Positions 56,389-62,829 of a stretch of 62,829 nucleotides of DNA are shown here, one piece after another. The position numbers and the translations under genes are program-made. The notes under the pieces were generated by a model. The model searched no databases. It had not been told where the DNA came from and worked only from the letters and a program-made list of their open reading frames with translations. Within the stretch, counting starts at the first letter, position 1, and each line of letters opens with the position of its first letter. This DNA comes from Acetobacteraceae bacterium (GTDB lineage: Bacteria > Pseudomonadota > Alphaproteobacteria > Acetobacterales > Acetobacteraceae): positions 1 through 62,829 of the forward strand of contig JANXMB010000020.1 of NCBI GenBank assembly GCA_025354865.1, written 5' to 3'.

Positions 56389-59172
56389 ATGAACGATGCC
56401 CCTGCGGACGCGAAACGCGACTATCGCGATACCGTCTTCCTCCCTCAGACCCCGTTCCCGATGCGCGGCGACCTGCCGAAAAAGGAACCGGCGATTCTTG
56501 CGCGGTGGGACGCCATGGATCTTTGGGGCAAATTGCGCGCCGCCGCTGCGGGCAAGCCGCAATTCATCCTCCACGATGGCCCGCCCTATGCGAACGGCAG
56601 CCTGCATATCGGGCACGCGCTGAACAAGATCCTGAAGGACGTCATCAACCGCACGCGGCAGATGGCGGGCTACGACGCCAACTACATCCCCGGCTGGGAC
56701 TGCCACGGCCTGCCGATCGAGTGGAAAATCGAGGAAGAATACCGAGCGAAAAAGAAGGACAAAGACGCGGTTCCGGTGCTGGATTTCCGGGCGGAGTGCA
56801 GGGCTTATGCGCAGCACTGGATGGATGTGCAGGCGAAGGAGTTCCGGCGCCTTGGGATCGAAGGGGATTTCAAGCAGCGCTACGCGACCATGGACCTGCC
56901 GTCGGAAGGTGCCATCGTCCACGAGATCTGCAAATTCCTGCTGAACGGCGCTTTGAACCGAGGCTTGCGGCCGATCATGTGGTCGCCGGTCGAAAAGACC
57001 GCCCTGGCCGAGGCCGAGATCGAGTACCTCGACCACACCTCCACCACGATCTGGGTGCGGTTTCCGATCGTGCACGCGACCGATCGCCGGATCGAAAACG
57101 CGGCCGTGGTCATCTGGACGACGACGCCGTGGACGATGCCCGGCAACCGAGCGGTCGCGGCCGGGCCGGAGTTCGATTACGCCCTAATCCACGTCGATGC
57201 GGCGAACGAAGGATCGCTGGCGAAAGCGGGGGAAAAGCTGCTGGTCGCGCTGGCGCTGTTGCCGCAGTTCCTGACCGACACCGGCATCGCCGGCCATCAT
57301 ATCGTGCATGTGTTCAAGGGCGCAGAACTCGAAGGCACGATCTGCGCCCATCCGCTACGCGGCCATGGTTACGAGCAGGATACCCCGCTGCTGCTGGCCG
57401 ATTTCGTCACCACCGAGGCCGGCACCGGCTTCGTCCATATCGCCCCGGGGCATGGCGAGGACGACTTCCACCTCGGCCGCGCACACAAGCTGGACATCCC
57501 CGAAACCGTTGCCGACGACGGCACTTTCAACGCCTGGGTGCCGCTGTTCGCCGGGGAGCATGTCTACAAGGTCGCCGACCACGTTTGCGCGGAACTCACG
57601 AACGCCGGGTCCTTGGTGGCACGCAGCAAGATCGTGCATTCCTACCCGCATTCCTGGCGATCCCGCGCCCCGCTGATCTTCCGCGCAACGCCGCAATGGT
57701 TCATCCGGATGGACGGTCCGGAGCAGATCCGAACCAAGGCGCTGGCCGCGATCGACGCCACGCAGTTCGTCCCGGATGCCGGGCGCAACCGCATCGGGTC
57801 CATGGTCGCTGCTCGCCCGGATTGGTGCATCAGTCGCCAGCGCGCCTGGGGGGTGCCGATCGCCGTGTTCGTCGATAAGGTCTCCGGCCAACCATTGCGC
57901 GACCCCGACGTCGTCGCCCGTATCGTCGATGCCTTCACGCGGGAGGGCGCTGATAGCTGGTATGCCTCGCCGCCGAGCCGCTTTTTGGGCAACGATCGGA
58001 ATCCGGACGATTACGAGCAGGTGATGGATATCGTCGATGTGTGGTTCGAATCCGGATCGACCCACGCCTTCGTGCTGGAAGCTCGCGGCCTGCCCTGGCC
58101 GGCCGATCTCTATCTGGAAGGCTCCGACCAGCATCGCGGCTGGTTCCATTCGTCGCTGCTGGAAGCGGTCGGCACGCGCGGCGTGGCGCCGTTCAAAGCA
58201 GTGCTGACGCATGGCTTCGTGAACGACGAACAGGGCCGCAAAATGTCCAAGTCCGTGGGCAATGTCACCGCCCCGGACGAGGTCGCGAACAAGTTCGGCG
58301 CCGACATCCTGCGCCTTTGGGTCATGTCGTCCGACACCAGCGACGATCTGCGCATCGGGCCGGAAATCCTGAAACAGCAATCCGAACTCTACCGCCGCCT
58401 GCGCAACACGCTGCGTTGGATCCTCGGCAGTCTGGACGGTTTTACCGCAGCCGAAGCGGTGCCCTTGTCGGACATGCCGGAACTGGAACGCTGGGTGTTG
58501 CATCGGCTAACCGAGCTGGATGGGCGGATTAGGGCGGCGACCGACAGCTACGACTGGACCGGCGTTTATCCGGTGCTGCACAGTTTCTGCAATTCCGATC
58601 TGTCAGCGTTCTATTTCGATGTCCGCAAAGACGCGATCTATTGCGACGCTGCCTCCAGCCTGCGCCGCCGCGCAGCCAGGACGGTGTTGGACCATCTGCA
58701 TCGCTGCCTGACCATCTGGTTGGCCCCGGTGCTGTGTTTCACCGCCGAAGAAGCCTGGACTGCGCGCTTCGGGGACGACGATAGCGTGCATCTGCAACTG
58801 TTCCCCGATCTGCCGCAGGCATGGCGGGACGACGCGTTGGCGGCGAAATGGGACACCATCCGCGCCGTCCGCCGCCGCATCACCGTGCCCATCGAAGCCG
58901 CCCGCGCCGGCAAGACCATCGGGGCGTCGCTGCAAGCAGCCGTCACGCTGAAACTCGCGCCGGACGAGGCCCTGCTGCTCGGCGAAGCAGACTGGGCGGA
59001 GGTCGCCATCGTCTCCAGCGTGCATGCGGTGGCCGGCACCGGGGACGAAAACGCCGATGTCGCGGCGGCCCCTGGCGAGAAATGCGCCCGCTGCTGGAAA
59101 GTCCTGCCCGAGGTCGGCACCCACGCCGCCCATCCCGGCCTCTGCCTGCGGTGTGTCGAGGTCGTGGGGTGA
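56389..59172 (+). CDS. ileS: Isoleucyl-tRNA synthetase
   Basis: 927 residues from ATG 56389 (GGAA ten bases upstream); an in-frame ATG at 56374 is possible. Class I synthetase: HIGH is at about residues 73-76 in ANGSLHIGHALNK, KMSKS in GRKMSKSVGN. The editing CP1 domain (WTTTPWTMPGNRAVAAGPEF, TGFVHIAPGHGEDDFHLG) and the C-terminal zinc-binding CARCWK/CLRC are intact. WFESGSTHAFVL and DLYLEGSDQHRGWFHSSLLE are also diagnostic of IleRS. It charges tRNA-Ile with isoleucine and edits Val. lspA follows 25 bp on, the standard ileS-lspA order. Confidence 0.97.
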   Translation: MNDAPADAKRDYRDTVFLPQTPFPMRGDLPKKEPAILARWDAMDLWGKLRAAAAGKPQFILHDGPPYANGSLHIGHALNKILKDVINRTRQMAGYDANYIPGWDCHGLPIEWKIEEEYRAKKKDKDAVPVLDFRAECRAYAQHWMDVQAKEFRRLGIEGDFKQRYATMDLPSEGAIVHEICKFLLNGALNRGLRPIMWSPVEKTALAEAEIEYLDHTSTTIWVRFPIVHATDRRIENAAVVIWTTTPWTMPGNRAVAAGPEFDYALIHVDAANEGSLAKAGEKLLVALALLPQFLTDTGIAGHHIVHVFKGAELEGTICAHPLRGHGYEQDTPLLLADFVTTEAGTGFVHIAPGHGEDDFHLGRAHKLDIPETVADDGTFNAWVPLFAGEHVYKVADHVCAELTNAGSLVARSKIVHSYPHSWRSRAPLIFRATPQWFIRMDGPEQIRTKALAAIDATQFVPDAGRNRIGSMVAARPDWCISRQRAWGVPIAVFVDKVSGQPLRDPDVVARIVDAFTREGADSWYASPPSRFLGNDRNPDDYEQVMDIVDVWFESGSTHAFVLEARGLPWPADLYLEGSDQHRGWFHSSLLEAVGTRGVAPFKAVLTHGFVNDEQGRKMSKSVGNVTAPDEVANKFGADILRLWVMSSDTSDDLRIGPEILKQQSELYRRLRNTLRWILGSLDGFTAAEAVPLSDMPELERWVLHRLTELDGRIRAATDSYDWTGVYPVLHSFCNSDLSAFYFDVRKDAIYCDAASSLRRRAARTVLDHLHRCLTIWLAPVLCFTAEEAWTARFGDDDSVHLQLFPDLPQAWRDDALAAKWDTIRAVRRRITVPIEAARAGKTIGASLQAAVTLKLAPDEALLLGEADWAEVAIVSSVHAVAGTGDENADVAAAPGEKCARCWKVLPEVGTHAAHPGLCLRCVEVVG

Positions 59173-59197
59173 CCAGCCCCGCCATCCCGGCCCGCGC

Positions 59198-59695
59198 ATG
59201 AACCGCCGCTTCGTACTGGCCGGATTGCTGGCCGCGCCGATCGTGGCGGTTGCCGATCAGGCGTCCAAATGGTGGGTGCTGGAGGTGCTCGACCTGCCCG
59301 GCGTCCGGCAGATCGCGGTGCTGCCGATGCTGAACTTCACCATGGTGTGGAACCGGGGCGTCACCTTCGGGTTGTTCAACAGCTTCGGCGACTGGGGGCA
59401 CATCCTCCTCGCCGGGGTGTCCCTCGCCGTCGTCCTCGCGCTTGGTATCTGGCTATGGCGCGCGCAGAACAGGCTGGTGGCGATCGCTTTGGGCAGCATC
59501 GCGGGGGGCGCCATCGGCAACGTGATCGATCGGTTGCGGTTCGGAGCGGTCGTCGATTTCATCCATGCGCATGTGGATACACCCTGGGGCGACATATCCT
59601 GGTATGTGTTCAACGTCGGCGATGCGGCAATCGTCTGCGGTGTGGTCGCGCTGCTGTACGATAGCCAATGGCCGGGTAAATCGGCGGAGTCGTAA
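59198..59695 (+). CDS. lspA: Lipoprotein signal peptidase II
   Basis: 165 residues, four membrane segments (about 3-22, 66-85, 92-110 and 130-150). VADQASKWWVLEVL, FTMVWNRGVTFGLFN, GNVIDRLRFGAVVDFI (first catalytic Asp) and YVFNVGDAAIVCG (second Asp) are intact. Cleaves signal peptides before the lipid-modified Cys of prolipoproteins in the inner membrane. No clear ribosome binding site; translation may be coupled with ileS. The hisB gene follows after 45 bp. Confidence 0.96.
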   Translation: MNRRFVLAGLLAAPIVAVADQASKWWVLEVLDLPGVRQIAVLPMLNFTMVWNRGVTFGLFNSFGDWGHILLAGVSLAVVLALGIWLWRAQNRLVAIALGSIAGGAIGNVIDRLRFGAVVDFIHAHVDTPWGDISWYVFNVGDAAIVCGVVALLYDSQWPGKSAES

Positions 59696-59740
59696 CCTTC
59701 GCTGGACCGAAATCGTCGCCCGCTGTAGGGAAGCGCCATC

Positions 59741-60331
59741 ATGGCCCGCATCGTTTCCCTCACCCGCAAGACCTCCGAAACCGATATCGCGCTGACGCTC
59801 GACCTGGACGGGTCGGGCAAGGCGAACATCGCAACCGGGATCGGGTTCCTCGACCATATGCTCACGGCGTTGGCACGCCATGGGTTGTTCGATCTGTCGG
59901 TGCAGGCGGTGGGCGATCTGCACATCGACTACCACCACACCACCGAAGATGTGGGCATCGTGCTGGGGCAGGCCTTCCGCCAAGCCATCGGCGACAAGCG
60001 CGGCATCCGCCGCTTCGGTCAGGCGACGATCCCGATGGACGAAACGCTGGCGGAAGCCGCAGTGGATTTCTCCGGCCGCCCCTTCCTGGCCTGGAGCGTG
60101 ACGTTCGATCGCAACAAAATCGGCGAGATGGACACCGAATTGTTCGAGGAATTCTTCCGGGCCTTCGCGTTCAACGCACTGATCAACCTGCATGTGATCC
60201 AGCGAGCCGGGGTCAACAACCACCACATCGCCGAAGCCTGCTTCAAAGCCACCGCCCGCGCCTTGCGCATGGCGACCGAGTTCGACCCCAGGCTTGGCGA
60301 CGCCGTGCCATCCACCAAGGGCGTACTGTGA
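59741..60331 (+). CDS. hisB: Imidazoleglycerol-phosphate dehydratase
   Basis: 196 residues, the monofunctional bacterial form. TGIGFLDHMLTALARHGLFD, DLHIDYHHTTEDVGIVLGQA, MDETLAEAAVDFSGRPFLAW and RAGVNNHHIAEACFKATARA hold the His/Glu ligands of the two Mn sites. It dehydrates imidazole glycerol phosphate in histidine biosynthesis. GGGAAG precedes the ATG. It opens a tight run: hisB, DUF2628, hisH, GNAT, hisA, with three 4-bp overlaps. No His-rich leader peptide is seen upstream. Confidence 0.97.
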   Translation: MARIVSLTRKTSETDIALTLDLDGSGKANIATGIGFLDHMLTALARHGLFDLSVQAVGDLHIDYHHTTEDVGIVLGQAFRQAIGDKRGIRRFGQATIPMDETLAEAAVDFSGRPFLAWSVTFDRNKIGEMDTELFEEFFRAFAFNALINLHVIQRAGVNNHHIAEACFKATARALRMATEFDPRLGDAVPSTKGVL

Positions 60332-60693
60332 CCTTCTGGACCGCGCATCTCGCCCGCAATCGGGAGCCGGTCCTGCTGCGGGATGGGTTCGCCTGGGGCG
60401 CCTTCCTGTTCGGACCGCTATGGCTGCTGCTGCACCGCGCCTGGATTCCAGCCCTGCTCAGCCTGATCACAATCGGTGTTGTCGTCCTCCGCCTGCCGCC
60501 CGGTATCGCCGCGATCGTCGTCCCTGCCCTCCTGCTGCTGCACGGGTTTTCCGGCAACGATATGCGCGGTTGGGCGCTAGAACGGCGCGGCTACCTTCTA
60601 ACCCATGTGCTTTCCGCCCGGACCGAAGCCGATGCCATCGCTCGGCTGTTGCGCAACCGCCCGGATCTGGTCCAGCAGATGGCAGAAGCATGA
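60328..60693 (+). CDS. DUF2628 family membrane protein
   Basis: 121 residues from a GTG at 60328 that overlaps the hisB stop (GTGA). FAWGAFLFGPLWLLLHRAWI is the diagnostic DUF2628 segment, followed by two more hydrophobic stretches (about 40-55 and 58-72) and a soluble tail (WALERRGYLLTHVLSARTEA, ending RNRPDLVQQMAEA). Inner-membrane protein of unknown function; found inside the his cluster of many alphaproteobacteria. Its stop overlaps the hisH start by ATGA. It may have no role in histidine synthesis. Confidence 0.85.
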   Translation: MTFWTAHLARNREPVLLRDGFAWGAFLFGPLWLLLHRAWIPALLSLITIGVVVLRLPPGIAAIVVPALLLLHGFSGNDMRGWALERRGYLLTHVLSARTEADAIARLLRNRPDLVQQMAEA

Positions 60694-61325
60694 AAGTCGC
60701 GGTCGTCGATTACGGGAGCGGCAATCTAGCCTCGGCCTCCCGCGCTTTGGCCCTGGCGGCGGAGCGGCTGGAATTGAACGCGGACGTGTTCATCACCGCC
60801 GACCCCGATGCGGTGGCACGCGCGGATCGGGTGGTGCTGCCCGGTCAGGGCGCCTTTGCCGATTGCGCCGCTGGATTGGCCGCCGTGTCGGGTATGCGCG
60901 ACGCGATCGAGGCTTCGGTCGCGCGCGGCAATCCGTTTCTGGGTATTTGCGTCGGCATGCAGTTGATGGCGGAACGCGGGTTGGAACACGCGATTACCCC
61001 GGGATTCGGCTGGATTGCGGGCGAAATCGCGGAACTGCCGGCCCCAGGGCTGCGCCTGCCGCAGATGGGATGGAACGGGCTGGATTTCGAACCCGGCATG
61101 CATCCTCTGCTGGGGGGTTTAATCCCGGGCGATCATGCCTATTTTGTCCATAGCTTCGCGCTGGTGCACGGTGCGCCGGCAGAAACGATCGCGACCACCG
61201 AATACGGCGGACCGGTCGTCGCATTTGTCGCATCCGGCAACCGAGCCGGCACGCAATTCCACGTGGAAAAGAGCCAAGAGGTCGGCATCCGCATCCTCAT
61301 GAACTTCTTGCAGTGGGCACCATGA
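60690..61325 (+). CDS. hisH: Imidazole glycerol phosphate synthase, glutaminase subunit
   Basis: 211 residues. KVAVVDYGSGNLASASRALA, RVVLPGQGAFADC, FLGICVGMQLMAERG with catalytic Cys87, PQMGWNGLDFEPGMHPLL and GTQFHVEKSQEVGIRILMNF with the His-x-Glu of the glutaminase triad. It releases ammonia from glutamine for HisF. hisF is not in the window. Starts in the overlap with DUF2628 and ends in a 4-bp overlap with the GNAT gene. Confidence 0.97.
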   Translation: MKVAVVDYGSGNLASASRALALAAERLELNADVFITADPDAVARADRVVLPGQGAFADCAAGLAAVSGMRDAIEASVARGNPFLGICVGMQLMAERGLEHAITPGFGWIAGEIAELPAPGLRLPQMGWNGLDFEPGMHPLLGGLIPGDHAYFVHSFALVHGAPAETIATTEYGGPVVAFVASGNRAGTQFHVEKSQEVGIRILMNFLQWAP

Positions 61326-61903
61326 TCACCGACGCACCCCCCAAGCCGATCCAGCCGGCCGCGGACGTTCTGCTGGTCGAGCGCATCGCGCGCTTCACCG
61401 AAGACGATCTGAACGCCCTGTGCGAAGCAACCGACGCCGCAATCCTGGACGGCGGCGGCTTCGGTTGGATCGTCTCCCCCGGCCGACGCGCGCTGGAGGC
61501 CTATTACAAAGGCGTCGTGCTGGTCCCCGAGCGGGTGCTGTTCGTGGCGCGTCTGAATGGCGACGTGGTGGGATCGGCGCACCTCGTGCGGCCACCGCGC
61601 AACAACGAAGCGCAGGCATTCGCGGCCCATTTGATGCACGCCTTCATCGCGCCCTATGCACGCGGCCATCGCCTCGCGTCGGCATTGACCCTGAAGGTCG
61701 AGGAATTCGCCCGCGAATCCGGCTATCAGGTGCTGAACCTCGACGTGCGGGAAACGCAGACGGCCGCCATCCATATGTACGAAGCGCTGGGCTACGAACG
61801 CTGGGGCGAACATCCGGAGTATGCGTTGGTGCGCGGTCAGACCATCAAAGGATACTTCTATTCCAAGCGCCTGCGCCCCCGGCGTGGGCAGGCGCAAGAC
61901 TGA
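61322..61903 (+). CDS. GNAT family N-acetyltransferase
   Basis: 193 residues from ATG 61322 (ATGA overlap with hisH). [40 protein letters not shown] (acetyl-CoA pyrophosphate loop, Q/RxxGxG/A equivalent degenerate as ARGHRLAS), [20 protein letters not shown] and [11 protein letters not shown] are GNAT motifs C, A and B. It should acetylate an amino group; the substrate is unknown. Its place between hisH and hisA, 7 bp before hisA, indicates cotranscription. A role in the histidine pathway or in protein modification is open. Confidence 0.88.
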   Translation: MITDAPPKPIQPAADVLLVERIARFTEDDLNALCEATDAAILDGGGFGWIVSPGRRALEAYYKGVVLVPERVLFVARLNGDVVGSAHLVRPPRNNEAQAFAAHLMHAFIAPYARGHRLASALTLKVEEFARESGYQVLNLDVRETQTAAIHMYEALGYERWGEHPEYALVRGQTIKGYFYSKRLRPRRGQAQD

Positions 61904-61910
61904 GTTTTTC

Positions 61911-62651
61911 ATGTCCCTGACACTTTACCCCGCCATCGATCTGAAAGACGGGCAATGCGTGCGCCTCAAACGCGGCGAAATGGACCAAGCCACGGTTTAT
62001 TCCGCCGATCCCGGCGGGCAGGCGCGGGCTTGGCAGGATGCGGGCTTCCCCTGGTTGCATGTGGTCGATCTGAATGGCGCCTTCGCCGGTAAGCCGGTCA
62101 ACGCCGACGCAGTCCGCGCCATCCTGGCCAGCACGCAATGCCCGGTACAGTTGGGTGGCGGCATCCGCGATATTCCGGGGATTGCCGCCTGGCTCGACGC
62201 GGGGGTCGCGCGGGTGATCCTGGGCAGTGCCGCCGCAAAGAACCCGCCGCTGGCGATCGAGGCTTGCAAGACCTTCCCCGGCCGCATCGTCATCGGCATC
62301 GACGCCAATAACGGTTTCGTCGCGACCGAAGGCTGGGCCGAGGTTTCCACCATGCCCGCCACCGATCTCGCCTTGCGGTTCGAGGATGTGGGCGTGTCTG
62401 CCATCGTCTATACCGATATCGGTCGCGACGGGATGCTGACCGGCCTAAACCTCGAACAGACGGTGGCATTGGCCAATCGGCTGACCACGCCGGTCATCGC
62501 GTCCGGCGGCGTCGGCAGCCTGGACGATCTGATCGCCCTGAAAGTCGCGGCCGCCGGAACCCGCATCGAAGGCGCCATCGTCGGGCGCGCGCTCTACGAC
62601 GGGCGGATCGATCCGGCGGCGGCTTTGGCGCTGTTTGCGGACGCTGCATAG
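61911..62651 (+). CDS. hisA: Phosphoribosylformimino-5-aminoimidazole carboxamide ribotide isomerase
   Basis: 246 residues. [20 protein letters not shown] with the N-terminal catalytic Asp, [79 protein letters not shown] (second Asp) and [20 protein letters not shown]. It opens the aminoaldose ring of ProFAR, fourth step of histidine synthesis. The next gene is normally hisF; here a palindromic repeat begins 82 bp downstream and the window ends inside it. Confidence 0.97.
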   Translation: MSLTLYPAIDLKDGQCVRLKRGEMDQATVYSADPGGQARAWQDAGFPWLHVVDLNGAFAGKPVNADAVRAILASTQCPVQLGGGIRDIPGIAAWLDAGVARVILGSAAAKNPPLAIEACKTFPGRIVIGIDANNGFVATEGWAEVSTMPATDLALRFEDVGVSAIVYTDIGRDGMLTGLNLEQTVALANRLTTPVIASGGVGSLDDLIALKVAAAGTRIEGAIVGRALYDGRIDPAAALALFADAA

Positions 62652-62733
62652 CGCGCGACGACCGGATCGGGCCGATCCGCATCCCCCGCGTCCCCGTTCA
62701 TAGTCTTGTCGCCGGCCGGCGCGATCCGCTACC

Positions 62734-62829
62734 CTAGAGCGTGATCGCTTGAGGTTGACTTCAACCTCGGGCGTGAATCACCCTCTCAAACAAAGGCTTA
62801 GACCATGATCCAACGCCGAGATCGCGTGC
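62734..62829. repeat. Intergenic palindromic repeat, copy C (type 2), cut by window end
   Basis: By eye 91 of 95 bases match 12149-12243; the four differences all lie in the first 24 bases, three of them in the left arm (TAGAGCGTGATCGCTTGAGG against TAGACCATGATCGTTTGAGG). An inner palindrome GAGGTTGA/TCAACCTC is perfect. The right arm would start at the last bases of the window and continue beyond it. The 82 bp before it (62652-62733) hold no gene that I can see. Confidence 0.85.

Noticed and set aside
58043-58053. Second GGTTCGAATCC T-loop-like sequence
   Set aside because: Part of the WFESGS codons in ileS; no tRNA cloverleaf can be drawn.

Overview
The window is GC-rich, gene-dense chromosomal DNA of an alphaproteobacterium, most likely a member of the Rhodospirillales (Acetobacteraceae-like). 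The reasons are the CtrA master regulator with Asp51 and a C-terminal Ala-Ala, the fsa / DUF484 / xerC / priA neighbourhood, a class II DAHP synthase, TTG and GTG starts, and many 1-4 bp start/stop overlaps. The family assignment is inference; no rRNA gene is present to settle it. I saw no tRNA, rRNA, CRISPR array, insertion sequence or prophage.

Layout. 1-7.4 kb: the tail of an amidohydrolase, a small alpha/beta-barrel protein, DoxX and ndk, then a five-gene minus-strand acyl-CoA catabolic operon (two tandem family III CoA-transferases, a PaaG-like crotonase, an LLM flavin oxidoreductase, an acyl-CoA dehydrogenase) and a cupin. 7.4-12 kb: housekeeping genes xerC, DUF484, fsa and divergent priA, followed by a compound palindromic repeat. 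12.4-17.5 kb: an orphan molybdate-type binding protein, aroG with a complete-looking aromatic-amino-acid attenuator, and a pair of overlapping amidohydrolases. 17.5-23.3 kb: a surface-polysaccharide operon (GT2, pyruvyl transferase, methyltransferase-glycosyltransferase fusion, RgpF) and UDP-glucose dehydrogenase. 23.4-26.1 kb: fliJ and fliI divergent from ctrA. 26-32.4 kb: an arsenosugar-type glycosyltransferase pair, a PA0069-type radical SAM protein, a dienelactone hydrolase with DUF6295, an SMP-30 lactonase, a flavoprotein and an HpaI-type aldolase.

32.4-36.1 kb: a three-gene unit in which a TcuA-like flavoprotein dehydrogenase is followed by two tandem, equal-length periplasmic binding proteins with no permease. 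36-39.9 kb: msrQ, aat, a VOC protein, a short gene relic and an intracellular gamma-glutamyltransferase. 39.9-56 kb: accessory catabolism (CNT transporter, TPP enzyme, methyltransferase, HMG-CoA lyase with crotonase, two more CoA-transferases, RraA-like protein, PfkB kinase, SDR, M20 amidohydrolase, GMC oxidoreductase) with yciB among them. 56.4-62.8 kb: ileS-lspA, then the overlapping hisB-DUF2628-hisH-GNAT-hisA operon, and another palindromic repeat cut off by the window edge.

The strongest regulatory signal is upstream of aroG. A 21-residue leader peptide carries consecutive Phe, Trp, Tyr, Arg, Trp and Tyr codons. It is followed by mutually exclusive 1:2, 2:3 and 3:4 pairings, the last being an intrinsic terminator about 70 nt before the aroG start. 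The second is a family of intergenic palindromes (12.05, 47.99 and 62.73 kb) whose stem changes are partly compensatory while the loop is conserved. A full TTAA-N7-TTAA CtrA-type site sits before a methyltransferase / TPP enzyme / nucleoside transporter gene run.
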